Shown here one piece after another: positions 10,431-22,432 of a DNA stretch of 64,000 bases. The position numbers were made by a program, and so were the translations under genes. The notes below the pieces were generated by a model. That model searched no databases. It saw only the letters and a program-made list of their open reading frames with translations, and had not been told where the DNA came from. The stretch covers positions 10,371,287 to 10,435,286 of the forward strand of contig CP136061.1 in NCBI GenBank assembly GCA_032622095.1. The letters are read 5' to 3'. The first letter of the stretch is position 1. The number at the start of each line of letters is the position of its first letter. The stretch comes from Siphonodentalium dalli (Eukaryota; Mollusca; Scaphopoda; Gadilida; Siphonodentaliidae).

Positions 10431-10528
10431 CGAATGTTTTCTGACCTGTTCTATATTGGTCACTAGAGTTCATATTTGACCGGTTACACCTGATAATTAT
10501 GCGACAGTATAGGCGCGTTACTTTATAG

Positions 10529-11500
10529 GTCAACATTGGTCATTATCACCTGACAAATTTATTTTGGTCTATCGTATCAACCCTTATTTTCTCCCGCGCG
10601 TAGCCTGACTACCGCTATTCTCAAAGTAATTGACTAGAAAAACGGGGTGATACCCCGGTCATGACCACGGTGATACCGGTAATAAATGGTAGCTGTATCG
10701 AGGCGGTCATGGCAGTGGAATTACGTTATTGGGCGATAATGATACCGCGGTCTTTTAGCGGGCACCGGATTAATTTTTTTGAATACCGCAGTGATTTTCA
10801 CGGAACACTTTGAGGGGAGGTATTTACTCCCACATACGTTAACAAGCGGTATCAGTACCGCGGTATTGGAGGATACCGCGGTATAGTACCGCAGCATTAA
10901 CGGGGTGACACCACGTTGCTGGTGGTCAATTACTTTAAGTATAGCGGTAAGTGTCAACATTGGTCATTATCGCTCCACTAATTTGTATCGTTTCATCGGT
11001 ATGAATTCCATATCCAATTATCCACATATAACCAACCCAACCTCTAATCCCGGTCCAATTTATTTATTTCTTTCATCGGTATATTCACGCTACGTAATAT
11101 TTTATCACGTGATATTTGTACTTATATGTCTATGGTATTACTATAGTATACGTATATCAATTGCTATTCCTCTCTGTATAATCCTGGTGCCATCTATAGA
11201 GATAGATAATTTCATACCCCCCCCCCCCAATTTTATATCATTGCTGCTTTAGTACAGTCGCGATGCGACATCGCTCCACTAATTTATGTCAGTTCATCGG
11301 TACAAACCACTTTTTCTCCGAGTCCAATCAGTCCATACAACCAAGCCAACATCTTATAGATGACTATTCTGGAACTATATAGAGATGACTAAGGTTCTGA
11401 CACCCCCCTATTTTATAGCCATGTTGCAACAGTAGAATTCAGATGCATAATATGTCAACATTGGTCGTTGTCGCTCTACAAATTTATATCGGTTCAACCC
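10529..11500 (+). repeat. Loose diverged repeats and GGTATACCGCGG-rich patch
   Basis: The phrase GTCAACATTGGTCATTAT occurs at 10,529 and 10,953, and as a variant at 11,454. Related CATCGCTCCACTAATTT wording lies near 11,265. This suggests three or four old copies of a few-hundred-bp repeat. Between about 10,640 and 10,930 the sequence is rich in short palindromic ACCGCGGT/ATACCGCGGTAT words. A short C-run lies at 11,217-11,228. No gene. Confidence 0.45.
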
Positions 11501-11815
11501 TTCAGACTTCAGTTCCCTGTATTGCCCACCCCTCCCTCAGTTTATTTTTTCAGTTGTATTATAGTCTCATTACGTACACATTTTATCTTTTCTAACTTTT
11601 GCTTCAACGCGTTGAGTTCCGCTGCAGACAATATAAAACTGACAACATTTTGAAATGTAAGCGGGCTTCAAACTCATCTTATCCAAGAAAAACTCTGGTT
11701 ACATAAGAAATTTGTGTATAAGGTGTACGCGCATTTGTCGCGTTAAAAACAAAAGGTCCCAAGTCAAGGTCCAAATCCCCAACACACTGATGTGAGGTTT
11801 AACTCCATCTACATA
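11501..11815. other. Unassigned sequence, no gene seen
   Basis: Nondescript DNA. The last ~30 bases (GATGTGAGGTTTAACTCC, then CATCTACATA) resemble the spacer of the following 175-bp array, so the array's host sequence begins here. Confidence 0.4.
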
Positions 11816-12294
11816 CAGTAATGTCCAAAGTAATTGATCACTTAACCACAGCAAAATAATGGGTATTTGTTCATGATTTTAAATCCTGAAAAATTACCCA
11901 TAATTCTGCTGTGGTTAAGTGGTCAATTACTTTGGGCATTACTGTAACCAATATAAGGATTTGAGGTGTAATGATAACTCAATCCTCATACAGTAATGTA
12001 TAAAGTAATTAACCACTTAACCACAGCTGAATAATGGGTACTTTGTCAGGATTTTAAATGCTGAAAAAATACCCATAATTCTGCTGTGGTTAAGTGGTCA
12101 ATTACTTTGGGCATTACTGTAACCAATATAAGGATTTGAGGTGTAATGATAACTCAATCCTCATACAGTAATGTACAAAGTAATTGACCACTTAACCACA
12201 GCTGAATAATGGGTAATTTGTCAGGATTTTAAATGCTGAAAAATTACCAATAATTCTGATGTGGTTAAGTGGTCAATTACTTTGGGCATTACTG
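11816..12294. mobile_element. Triplicated 129-bp palindromic MITE array (175-bp period)
   Basis: Three 129-bp inverted-repeat elements occupy 11,816-11,944, 11,991-12,119 and 12,166-12,294. Each starts CAGTAATGTNCAAAGTAATT and ends with its complement, with arms of about 54 bp carrying CACTTAACCACAGC and AATAATGGGTA around a ~20-bp centre. Each is bounded by TA on both sides, the target expected for Tc1/mariner-type MITEs. The elements are separated by a 46-bp spacer, giving an exact 175-bp period. Spacer-like sequence also precedes copy 1 and follows copy 3. Identical lengths and spacers indicate one insertion amplified with its flank, not three insertions. Confidence 0.9.
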
Positions 12295-12416
12295 TAACCA
12301 ATATAAGGATGTGAGGTTTAATGGGAACTCCATCCACATAACTAATAAATATGTGTGAAAATTAAATCAAAAAAAAAAAATTCCATGATGGCGTCCAATA
12401 TGGACTGCCTAATTCT

Positions 12417-13607
12417 GCTCCAAAGCTAGTCCAAGTCTTGTACTAAAACCAGCTAAGATATTGGGATGGCGATTTGCTGTTTTTAGTCCAAGCCCGTCCT
12501 ATATGCTCTCTTATGACACGACTTACGCCCACGATCTGTGGCGGGAATTTGTGGTGTATTTTACTCGATTTACCTAGCAAATCAATACATGATGCTATAT
12601 ACATCGGAAAGGCTTACATCTTATGGTCATAATGGTGTATAATAATCTAACTTTAATGTTAAATTACACTTAGAATATTCCGGTTGATTGCCACACACAT
12701 CGATTTGTTTCTCTGTTTGTTTACGTTTTAACCGAAAGCCGAAGTGGTCCGAATAAGTTCGGCATAATCCACTGTTTGTTCTGGGAATTCTACTTTCCGT
12801 TTCTATATATAGCGCGGGTTTTCCGAACAAAAATGGCGAAAACCGATCGCCCGAAAGTCCAGTTTTCTATGTGCTTTCAGAACAATTCCCGCACTAAAAA
12901 CTTAATGACATAATGGAGGATCAGAACGGTAGTTTTGTTGACAATTTTCGCAAGCAACTTGTCAAAATTGGAGCAAATTAGAACTCTTGTGTCTGACTTG
13001 CCAAGTTGCCATGCGTGTGATGTGTATTTTGACATCTGTGTTGATAAAATAATCGGAGAACCGAATCACATAGTTTCGAAATATAGTTCTTCCGTTTTAG
13101 TGGGACTTTTCAAACTTAAGGTTCATTTATTTAGTGTATTACATTTATATCTCCAATGTTTAATTAATCTATTTATTATTTTATTTATTGACACACATAA
13201 TTACGATTACAATGGAGAATTCATCGTAATTTGCGTTGTTGTCCAAAATCTACGGAATATTTTCAACGGAAAATGCCGAACACAGTTCGCGAGGTCAACC
13301 GAGTTCGCATACTTTAAAAAAATTGTAAACATTGAGGTAAATGTCTCTTTTCGCATTAAATTACCGTTTTAAATTCACAACTGATGTGGGTTTCAGATAA
13401 AATAGCATGTCTTCTGCGGAAAATATCCGTTTATTGTCGCAATTGTGATATTTTATTTCATATAATTGTGGTTTTATTTGAGCGGGTCACTAACGATTAA
13501 CTCGTGTCAAAGGAGACCATGGGCCTGGAACTCGGACTAAAGACCGGCACCTCCATCCCAATATCTTAGCCGGCTTTAGTACGAGAAGACTTGGACTACT
13601 CCAAAGC
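12417..13607. mobile_element. ~1.2-kb segment bounded by ~110-bp inverted repeats
   Basis: The arms at 12,417-12,527 and 13,498-13,607 are inverted copies with indels. The shared core reads CCATCCCAATATCTTAGC on one side and GCTAAGATATTGGGATGG on the other, next to GGACT/AGTCC and CCAAAG. The interior is AT-rich. Its longest open frame (12,935-13,372, 145 codons, no in-frame ATG) has a peptide-like beginning with a CHACDVYFDIC stretch but no recognised family, and an overlapping short ATG frame (12,913) ends after 22 codons. A decayed transposon is the simplest reading; a fold-back duplication is the alternative. Confidence 0.65.
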
Positions 13608-14169
13608 ATGTATATTGAATATATGGTTGTTTATTGGGGGAAACCGATTATTTCAATGATATTTTCATTAACTGCATGGGATCCAAAATCCGACTTACGG
13701 GAGCTCGCTTCGTGCGCGACTGTATCTTAAGCATATGTGCATATTTAATGAGCCAACAATTGGAATCCAAATAGAGAAGATTGGCACGTCGCCCCTGCGC
13801 ATAGACATCATTGATGATCTCTATGGGAATCAAAATTGACATTTAATAGACAATTTCGATTAACCGCAATAACTTAAGGAATCTCTAATTATGATTAAGC
13901 CCAATGAGAATGCAATAAGACATTTCTTATTACCCTTAACCGCATTACTTCCCATTGCACGTTAACACAATTAATATATCCCCCCCCCCCCCCAACAGCT
14001 TATCAATACCACTCAGGACAGTGGGTGTTTTTCCTCAATTAATTGAATTTCTTGTTAAGAGTAGAATTAATGACCTATATTGTTTTTTGTTGAATTTATT
14101 ATCTGAACATTTCCTATGGCAACTACTCATCAACGAGTAGTTATTATAGACAGGGTTATACATATTACG
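13608..14169. other. Mostly unassigned; poly-C tract and dispersed repeat copy
   Basis: A C-run lies at about 13,980-13,993. The segment 14,055-14,140 (TTAAGAGTAGAATTAATGAC, then TTATCTGAACATTTCC and CAACTACTC) matches 3,990-4,075, so it is another copy of that interspersed repeat. No gene seen. Confidence 0.55.
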
Positions 14170-14440
14170 GAACCCCAGTCAGAGAGAACAATGCACTGAT
14201 GACTGTCGTCTGCTTGGGACCGTGTGAGGCTCCATATGAGTGTTATATAACCCTTTATGTCGCCCCCAGCCAGAGAGAACAATGCACCGATGACTGTCGC
14301 CTGCTCGGGTCTGTGTGGGGCTCCATACGGGAGTGTTATATTACCATTTCATGACGGTAGCTTTATGGGACCCCAGTCAGAGAGAATAATGCACCGATGA
14401 CTCAAACTCCATACAGCGCCCTCTACGTTATCACTGCGAT
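14170..14440 (+). repeat. ~91-107-bp tandem repeat, about three copies
   Basis: Copies start near 14,173, 14,264 and 14,371 with CCCCAGTCAGAGAGAA, followed by GATGACTGTCGTCTGCT and GGCTCCATA. A further partial copy of the GATGACTGTCGTCTGCTT section lies at about 14,773-14,812. Confidence 0.85.
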
Positions 14441-14681
14441 ATAGCACTGCCACAAGGATGGTACTTTGCAGACGATAAATCTATTTATACATATCGTCGC
14501 GGAATTATATTTAGTCACCTATTATCTTGTTTTGACCACCAAATTAATTTTTGCAATAATGGTAATTTTTCGGTATTGATAAGAACAATATGAACTGAGC
14601 CAGACATAGACAATTTTAATCCTAAAACAATAGAACTAAAAACACGTAAGAAATCCTTACCAATTAATGTCCTTATGGCAG

Positions 14682-14812
14682 TGGTATCTCAGCGTAGTGA
14701 TGGGAGATAACTCTGCCTGGAGTTCGGTGGTATCTCAGCGGAGCGATGGGAGATAACTCTGCCTGGAGTTTGCTGATGACTGTCGTCTGCTTGGATCAGT
14801 GTGAGGTTCCAT
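14682..14812 (+). repeat. 47-bp direct duplication
   Basis: Two adjacent copies of GGTATCTCAGCG...GATGGGAGATAACTCTGCC about 47 bp apart, then a partial copy of the upstream 14.2-kb repeat. The GGGAGATAACTC word recurs in the 165-bp array at 40.2-41.1 kb. Confidence 0.8.
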
Positions 14813-15063
14813 AGATATATTACGTTATCTATGGAGTATGGCCTTGGAATTTCTTGGAATATACTGGGGTATTCGTTGGGTAGTAACGCATGCATTACAT
14901 TGTCATCGGAAACTTATTCGAGTTAACACATTTGTCCGGAAAAAAAAGGAATTGATGTGGTATTTATTTCACAATTAGCTAAAATCGACATAAACAACGT
15001 TTACAAAATATCAATGCTAGCGGATTATCACGAACGTGATGTGGATATGTGTATGAAATGAAT
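14813..15063. other. Unassigned sequence, no gene seen
   Basis: Nondescript AT-rich DNA between two repeat features. Confidence 0.35.
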
Positions 15064-15201
15064 GTAGTGGGCGTGAGTGTTATTGGTGGATACGGCGCTG
15101 TGGTCGTTGGTGTACATTGTGTAGACCGCGAAGTGGTTTACACTAAATGTGCCCACCACGATAACAGCGCCGTATCCCACAATAACACAAACACCCATTA
15201 C
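15064..15201. repeat. ~138-bp imperfect palindrome
   Basis: Arms 15,064-15,126 and 15,135-15,201 are inverted copies (core GGATACGGCGCTGT against ACAGCGCCGTATCC) with scattered mismatches and a loop of about 8 bases. A T-tract follows. It probably derives from a short inverted-repeat transposable element; no target duplication was identified. Confidence 0.85.
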
Positions 15202-15679
15202 ATTTTTTTTTTTTTTACATTTAAATAGACTTTTTATTAATATATTCCCATAAAAAGCTGAGTATATTCTTATTTATTTTCATGAAATCTGCCGATAATT
15301 AGAGACTAGCCCACGCAGCACATTAAGTCTGCCCAATATAAGATTTCCAAACTATTAGCTACGATAACGTGTTCGATATAAATAAATGGCTTCAAAGGCA
15401 ATTCGGCTGAACTTTTAAAAGCACGCCCAATTATTCTGCTGACCGCGTTCAGTGATTAGATCAGATTAGGTCAATAATTTGTAACTTCCTGTTCGTGATA
15501 CACTCTTCGCATTATTGAGATGTAAACCGGGTGACCCAACTGGCAATTGAACAATCACCAAACATAATTTATTGTAACACAGGCGGGCTATGTAAATATA
15601 ATAATAATAATATATCGTTTTTATATAGCGCTTTATCCCAGATGGCCCAGAGGGCTTACATTCCTATTAGTACCATGCC
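15202..15679. other. Unassigned DNA upstream of RT element
   Basis: AT-rich with an ATA/ATAAT microsatellite near 15,597-15,615, then the dispersed-repeat-like wording TATATAGCGCTTTATCCCAG and GCCCAGAGGGCTTACA. No gene. The retrotransposon's recognisable part starts at about 15,680. Confidence 0.4.
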
Positions 15680-17425
15680 CTCTTTTCATTTTTTACATCA
15701 TATTGCCGAAAATAACGACAAAAAGACTCGAGACTCTACATTAGCAATCTTTATTGACCTTTCAAAGGCTTTTGACACAATCAGTCATGAAATACTCCAA
15801 CAAAAGCTTGACCATTATGGTATCAGGGGCATAACCAAGAAATGGTTCACGAATTACTTAGAGGGTAGACAGCAATATGTTGAAATCGAACATGAAAAAT
15901 CAAATATGCTCAATATTAGCTGTGGGGTGCCTCAAGGATCTATTTTAGGGCCGCTACTTTTTCTGATATACGTCAACGATATGCCCAATAGCACGTGTTT
16001 GAACATACTTTCATTTGCAGACGACATAACCCTCCATATTTCTGGAAATGACCACCGCCAAATTGAAAAACAAGTTAATTTATAATTGAAAAAAGTTCAC
16101 AATTGGTGCTGTAGCAATAAATTGGTTATTAATATAACAAAAAGTAAGTACATGTTACTACATCCAACTAATAATGACTTTAAATGGAATATTCTTAAAA
16201 TAAAACTGAACAACGAGCCACTAACACGAATTGGAAACGTTAGACCGGAACAATGTATGAAATTCCTCGGAATTAATATTGATGAAAATCTCACCTTCAA
16301 ATATCACATATCAATGGTAAAAACACGGATATCCAATGCAATGTACTGCATCAATAAGGTTAAACGTATACTTCCCAAAAACTGTTTGAAAACTTTATAC
16401 TTTTCTCTAATCCACAGTCATCTCATATATGGGTTGCCAATTTGGGGTCATGCTGACACTGGAAATACTCTCTTCAAACAACAGAAAAAAGCCATCCGTA
16501 TCATGGCAAACAGAACGTATAGAAGCCACACAGAACCAATATTTCGCAAAGAAAAGATTCTAAAATTTTATGACATGTATCGGTTACAATCGGCCACTTT
16601 TGTATTTGATTGGACAAAAGGAAACCTTCCGAAATCATTTGATAATTCGTTTGAATATACAACTGCTAATACTCGACAAGCTGGCAATTTGAAAGCATTA
16701 ACCCCGAGAACGACATTTACTTCTATACTACCCAAACACGCGTTTCCGTGCATATGGAACTTATTGGATAAAAATCTGAAAAATATCAGATTTCGAAATA
16801 GATTTAAAAAAGAATTGAAAAATAAATATTTATTGCAATATGCAACAAAAGTTAAACGCAACAACTCATTTTGTCAAGACTGTAAAGTGGCTTAATATAG
16901 CATTGACCCCTAATTCCCCCATCATTGTAGTAACTGTAGTGCAGTCTGGTATGTTCACCTTAACATGTTGGCGGGACGAAACGATAAACTGCTTCCTACA
17001 TATCGATATATGAATTCCTCGATAACCTGAAACAAATACCTATTTCAGCAACAACGATCATTCAATGCATTTGATAATCGGAAGCTATTATTTTCTTAAC
17101 CAATGAAGAATTAAAACAGCCCCGGCCATACCCCATCATTAGTGACAGATTTATTATAAGCCCATGAAAACTACCAATACATATGTATTATCACATGCAT
17201 GTAGATGCATCCCATAAGTGGTTTGGATACCTTGTTTGTCTATTATGAACTACATTCTATCATTTTCATTATCATTTCACTTCATTAGTTGCCACTTCAT
17301 GTTTGTATACGAAGGGGCGACAGGAAGACGGCCCATCTGGGCCATGTCGCTCCTGTATAATATCATTTTTGTTTGTTTATTATCACCATTGTCATAAGCT
17401 TGTAAATATTATACAAATAAACAAT
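15680..17425 (+). mobile_element. 5'-truncated non-LTR retrotransposon with 3' UTR
   Basis: Reverse-transcriptase homology starts mid-domain at about 15,680 and ends with TAA at 16,893-16,895. About 500 bp of non-coding sequence follows, including a GC-rich section at 17,315-17,355 with GGCCCATCTGGGCC (self-complementary) and GTCGCTCCTGTA, then an AT-rich end near ACAAATAAACAATC. The 5' endonuclease region is absent. It lies tail-to-tail with a second element on the minus strand. Confidence 0.75.
15681..16895 (+). pseudogene. Reverse transcriptase fragment (CR1/L2/Jockey-type), one in-frame stop
   Basis: A single reading frame runs from about 15,681 to 16,895 (about 400 codons), interrupted only by a TAA at 16,083-16,085 just after the catalytic core. 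Visible motifs in order: IFIDLSKAFDTISHEIL (first catalytic Asp), GVPQGSILGPLLFLIYVND, SFADDITLH (catalytic FADD), then after the stop VHNWCCSNKLVINITKSKYM and the C-terminal block LIHSHLIYGLPIWGHA. The residues on both sides of the stop continue the family pattern without a frame change, so it is a point-mutated pseudogene. The N-terminal endonuclease and RT fingers are missing. Clade assignment is tentative. Confidence 0.9.
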
Positions 17426-17469
17426 CATCTTTCACACGTGATATAATACATCTATACACACCACCTGCC

Positions 17470-18691
17470 TATATATACATACATCAAAATAGTTCCAACA
17501 ACATCTGAGGTAACTTCCCCATAGTGAGCACAGAATAATTCACTCTTTAACAAAGTTTTGAATTCGGTCAGAGAGTTTGCAAATCTTGGGTCGTGTCTCA
17601 GTGAGTTCCAAACATTTGGCGGTTACGAATCAAATGCTCTATCGCCATAAGTTTTCAATTTTTTTGATGGAATATCCATTAGAGCTTGTGCCTTTGACCT
17701 CAGATTCGTAGGTGGAACATACCTACTTAAAAGTTTATCAAAATATTGAGGCAATACAGGGAGAATGCTTGAACTAGATTCTGTTTTGTTATAACAGAAT
17801 GACGCACATGCATTTGTAGTCTATACGTGCACGAATAGGAAGGTAGTGTAGTTCTTGTAGCAATGGTGTTACATGTGAAAATTTTGGTTTGCGGGAAACA
17901 ATCCTTGCAGCAACATTAATTACTTTTTGCAATTTATCCAAGTGTTCAGTTGTGATGCCGGCGAGAATGGCATTACAATAGTCTAGTTTTCAAAATACAA
18001 ATGAAGAAACAAGTGTCTGTGAGCATGTCTGTGTTAAATATGGCCGTAACTGCGAGATGCGACGAAGCTCCATAAACATGGATTTGCACATTGAGTTGAC
18101 CCGTAAGTTCATGGATTGTGTGTTATCCAAAACAACACCTAGAATTTTGACAGACGATGATAACTGAATATCTGAATCGCCTATTTTAATATGGTGAAAA
18201 TCAGTGTGTTTAATGCGGTAATCGGTTCCACATCACATCAACTCAGTTTTTTCTTCGTTTAACTTAAGTTTATTAATTTCCATACACGATTTTACATCAG
18301 TTATACAGTCCTGTATTTGTTTCAAGTTTTCAATTATGTCACAAGGCGGGAAAGAAAGGTACATTTGAATATCGTCAGCATAAATGTGGTAACGAACATC
18401 ATTGGATCTAATTACATCACCGATCGGCTTGACGTACATCGAATATAAAACAGGTCCTAAAACTGAGCCTTGCGGGACTCCGAAGTGAAGCAATTTAGGT
18501 TCCGAGAACGTGTCGCCAATCTGTACTTTTTGTGTACGATCAGTCAGATATGATTGGAACCAATCGATAACAGTTTCCGATAAACCAAATGTGGAAGTGA
18601 GCCGCTTAATAAGGATGGAATAATCGATTGTGTCGAACGCGGCGGACAAATCCAGACAGGCAACAATTTTTACAAGAAAACTAAGATGCAT
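17470..18691 (-). pseudogene. Reverse transcriptase fragment of a second non-LTR element
   Basis: Read on the minus strand from 18,691 downward. The first 150 codons carry CLDLSAAFDTIDYSILI, GVPQGSVLGPVLYSMYV and YHIYADDIQMYLSF, the RT catalytic core of CR1/Rex-like elements, then NEEKTELM. A TGA at 18,233-18,235 stops this frame. The same frame continues with SSVKILGVVLD and, after another TGA near 17,990, KLDYCNAILAG and LQKVINVAARIVSRKPKFS. After about 17,780 two more stops appear and homology moves to another frame (PPNVWNSLRHDPRF). There are therefore several inactivating changes. The 5' part is missing, cut at the edge of the large inverted-repeat arm at about 18,684. Confidence 0.9.
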
Positions 18692-21600
18692 GCATCAGGT
18701 CGCCCGTGAACTATTTATCATAGAATTCTTGTAGCTATCGATTATACATTTTGGAATATCTGTCTGTATGTATGTGTGTATGAATGCATGTATGTATGTG
18801 TGTTATAGACTCGAACACTGATCGACCGATCCGACTCGGATTTGGTATTTAACGTGTCAAGCTGACCTCGCTCATAGGCCTGTTTCTGGACCTTGACCGA
18901 TGCGACTAAAATTTGTGTATAGGACTACTTCGATCCCGGGAGCAATATGGACGGGTCCAATTTCACGTGCGACCATGTCATCGAACGTGCTGATATAAGC
19001 ATGTTTCTGGACAAATTGAAAAATAGTTTGTCCAGATGCTGTATATACCGGGTACTGCCCAGATGAAGGCGAACACAAAGAAATCCCTAAATAGCCCGAA
19101 CGAAGTCGAGTACATCAGCTAGTATTATATATTTCTAGATTTAGTTACAAACTTTATACCTGTATATTGTACAACGAAATATTTGACAAATGTATCTATA
19201 TCAATATTACCATAGGGGTCATTAAAAATTAGATACGACGAAACAAAATTTTGAAGGGTGCATGTGATTGTAAGGAATAATAGGATCATAGGTAAATTTA
19301 ATTTATGGACGCTTGTTAATTTTCATTGGACTACATGTATCAGGTAAATTTTTATATTTCAAATGATGACAGGAATGTGGAAAGTTGAACTACCCAAGTA
19401 ATACTGGCTATCCGCACGAAGAGATATACATGTATATAAAAAGCAAAATAGAAGATGGCTGCTGGCGACCATGTTTTCCAAAGAAATTCAAATCATTCGA
19501 TAGCTCCCATCTAGTGGTCACCCCGAAGATCAATATGAAGTTTGGTGACTATCAGATGAGGGATGTGGTTTGTAGAGGTGCTAAGGTTTTCAGTCATACA
19601 AAGAGTAAGATACAAAATTGCTGTCTGTGGTCATGTTTTTAACGAAATTCGGAAAAAAATAGATTACTCTCATCCTGGTTATCCAGAAGATCATTGTGGA
19701 ATCTGGTGACGATCGGACAATGGATGTCGTCTGTAGGATCAACCAAATTATTTAGCCATAAAAATAGTAAAACTCAAGATCACCGCTGGCAGTGATGTTT
19801 TCACAAGGAAATTTGAGAGAAAAAATATGGCTCCCATCTAGTGGTGACCCAAAATATCCACATGAGAAACAGTTCTCCAATAAATGCTGGCTGCAGGGTG
19901 CGCCAATTGATTCAATTTTGAAATTTAGCAGGGTGTACTGCTGGTGATAATGTTTTCCCCACAAATTTGATAGACTAATGAACAAAACCACTGAATCCGT
20001 TGAATCAATATACATACACACACATACACATATATATATATATTATTTTTTTATATATATGCATTGTTATCCACACTACTGGTATATACAGGTACTGAAA
20101 ATAACTATATTATACTAGTATACACAAAATAAACCATATATTATGGCTATGGGTTCTAATATCCGAACATGACAGCTGAGAAATTGGTGTGAATTGAAGA
20201 GTAGTGGGGTCTCAAGAATATCTACTCCTCCACGTTAGAAACATGCCATTAAATAGCATAAGTATAATCTAGCTCGAAGACAGAAGTGATCCATCAAACC
20301 GCTCTTAATTCAACCAGGTCATCCAGGGCTTCAACCAGGGCTTCTCAAAGTACCGCCGGTACCACAAATGCCGGTACCGGTATCCATACTTTGCTAGTAC
20401 CACGGTCCCGGTACCGGTACTGGCAAGCCATTTTATAGTTCTAGGTATATCTGGAGGAAATACAGTGCTGAAAATCACAAGCCACGAACTCTATTATTAA
20501 CATGAACTAATGATAATTTTATATCAGAATAAAGAAACTATTTCGGGATATTAGATACCATTTTGGAATATACTAACAAACTTTCCCGTAGAATTTAGTG
20601 ATGCGCAAATGACAACATAGACAATTCAATCAACCAAAATGGAACTATTCGTTGCACACGTTTTGTGGTTTTAACTTATTGTTCTTCTGTGTTTGATAAA
20701 CTGATAGAAAGTAACGCGACACACGTCGGTGGTTTTCACTTCACAATATTCAATCAGATTAAATGTATTTGCAAAGTCGCGCGGTCGGCCATTTTAAATC
20801 TAAACAATAATGAGTCAAGTTAGGCAACAATTTCTCTCCACGAGTTCCTATACCAAATATGAACTATCATGTCTATTCAGCAAATTACATGTACACTGTG
20901 CACGGTTCGTGGATTATAACTGGAGGTTCCATGAGTCCCATTTAAATTCAAAATGGTCTACCTTATATATGCAAACTGATACGACATGTGAACGGGTACG
21001 TACATGTGATTAATCAAAACGTGTGGGCCATACTTGTGGGTGGGGTCGTTGGTGAATAAATGACAAGAAATTGTAACTGGGTTTAGTGTATAATTGCCAC
21101 AAATGGGCAAAAATAAAGGCAAAATCATAAGTTGCAATCACAAGTTCCCAACACCAAATAATCTTTGAAGATTAAAACAATATCACAAGGCCGTGCTTTC
21201 AAAGAATTGGAATTCAACCATTGAAGAGTTATAATAGACACATAAAAACCACGAACCACCCTTCCTTGACCGACCTCTCGCGCCACGAATACAATCACGA
21301 TCGATGTGCATCGCGTGTAGTTTAAAGAGCGAAACTTGATACTACTGTATTTTGCCAAACAGCCTGCTGATCTACGAACGTGCATATATGCAACCACAGT
21401 ACCGAGTACCAGCAGATCTGCACACCAGCACCGTTACCGCAAAAAATGCCCGAGTACGCGGTACCGGTACTGCGTACCGTTGAGAAGCCTGGATGGAATT
21501 GTTGTATAAAACAACAGCACTACATGTAAATATAAAATAAAACAGTGCTACATCTTATTACAGATTATTTCCACATATAATCAGTGGCTACAGGCAGTCT

Positions 21601-22410
21601 TACAAAATAAAGTTTCAGTGACACTCGATCCGAAGAGGGGGATAATCTCATGTGTTACAGTCAATGAAGCGATTATGAATATGGAAAGCTGAAATTTCTA
21701 AGTAATACTAGATATCGACATGACGAGTATAGTGTGTTTCAGAACGAAAAAGTTGAATAAAATCAATGAATTTGTAAATTTAAAAACAATTCAAACGTTA
21801 TTGTATTCCATGTCCCAGCCCGGACATATACACCAAATTTCAATAATATTCATTGAGAAACAACGGACCAAACGCCATATTACACCCCGTATACACCTTT
21901 TATTCCGAGCCGGCCTCGGCATACATTTTATAGTGTGTCCCAAGCAGGCACATGTCGACTGGGGCGAGTTAGCCCTGGGGCGAGTAGGCCGATTCCGACA
22001 CCTTCTATAATTTGCAGCAGGTATCCGTTTACGCTGGTTTACGCGTAATTTAATTTAGAAAGTTCCCCAATTAGTATCGTAAATTGAGCGACTGTATTTG
22101 ACAGAGACTGCCTCTGTTATTTATTATCATGTTGTTATAATTAAAAAACGACAAATGCACATGCCGTTTAAACGTAGTCTATTTTCCCCATGTTAAACGA
22201 CATCCGCAAATAACAAATAACGCTAACCTACTGCAAATGTTTTACACGACAACTGCTAACATATTTGGGCTGAATTCTTCTGATGTGGTATGATTCCTCA
22301 AAATAAACAACAAACCATCGTTACTTGGAAATGTAGTTTGGGCTAACATTTACACAAATCCTCCAGCTGCTCTATCCTGACACACACGTCAGATGAGAAA
22401 CCAAAAGTGA
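18684..22410 (+). repeat. Large inverted repeat, left arm
   Basis: Blocks along this arm recur in reverse complement and in mirrored order at 34,078-37,803. Pairs found by eye: 18,684-18,713 with 37,770-37,803; 18,720-18,980 with 37,020-37,296; 19,120-19,560 with 36,230-36,600; 19,790-20,010 with 35,800-36,040; 20,130-20,310 with 35,490-35,680; 21,490-21,760 with 34,710-35,470; 22,250-22,405 with 34,090-34,270. In one ~147-base stretch (from 19,418) I count about nine mismatches. Internally the arm holds diverged ~150-200-bp repeats with a CGCTGGC...CATGTTTTCC / CTCCCATCTAGTGGTCACC theme. No intact gene. Confidence 0.9.
20325..21495. mobile_element. ~1.17-kb insertion in left arm with GGTACC-rich inverted ends
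   Basis: The sequence present here has no counterpart in the right arm, where flanking matches resume. The ends are inverted: left CCAGGGCTTCTCAAAGTACC, right (complement) CCAGGCTTCTCAACGGTAC, each followed by ACCGGTACCGG-type palindromic words. Ends of the form CAGG...CTTCTCAA resemble hAT-type transposons. I could not find an 8-bp target duplication, and no transposase frame is visible (the longest frames are under 100 codons). It is likely non-autonomous. Confidence 0.65.
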
Positions 22411-22432
22411 AGTACATTATCAAGGAACAGAC

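Noticed and set aside
12935-13372. Host gene exon with a CHACDVYFDIC peptide
   Set aside because: There is no in-frame ATG, the overlapping ATG frame stops after 22 codons, no family is recognised, and it lies inside an inverted-repeat-bounded segment.
19385-19642. 85-codon frame with a close match on the minus strand at 36,186-36,419
   Set aside because: The similarity reflects the large inverted repeat as a whole. Non-coding flanks are conserved to the same degree, so protein-level selection is not indicated.
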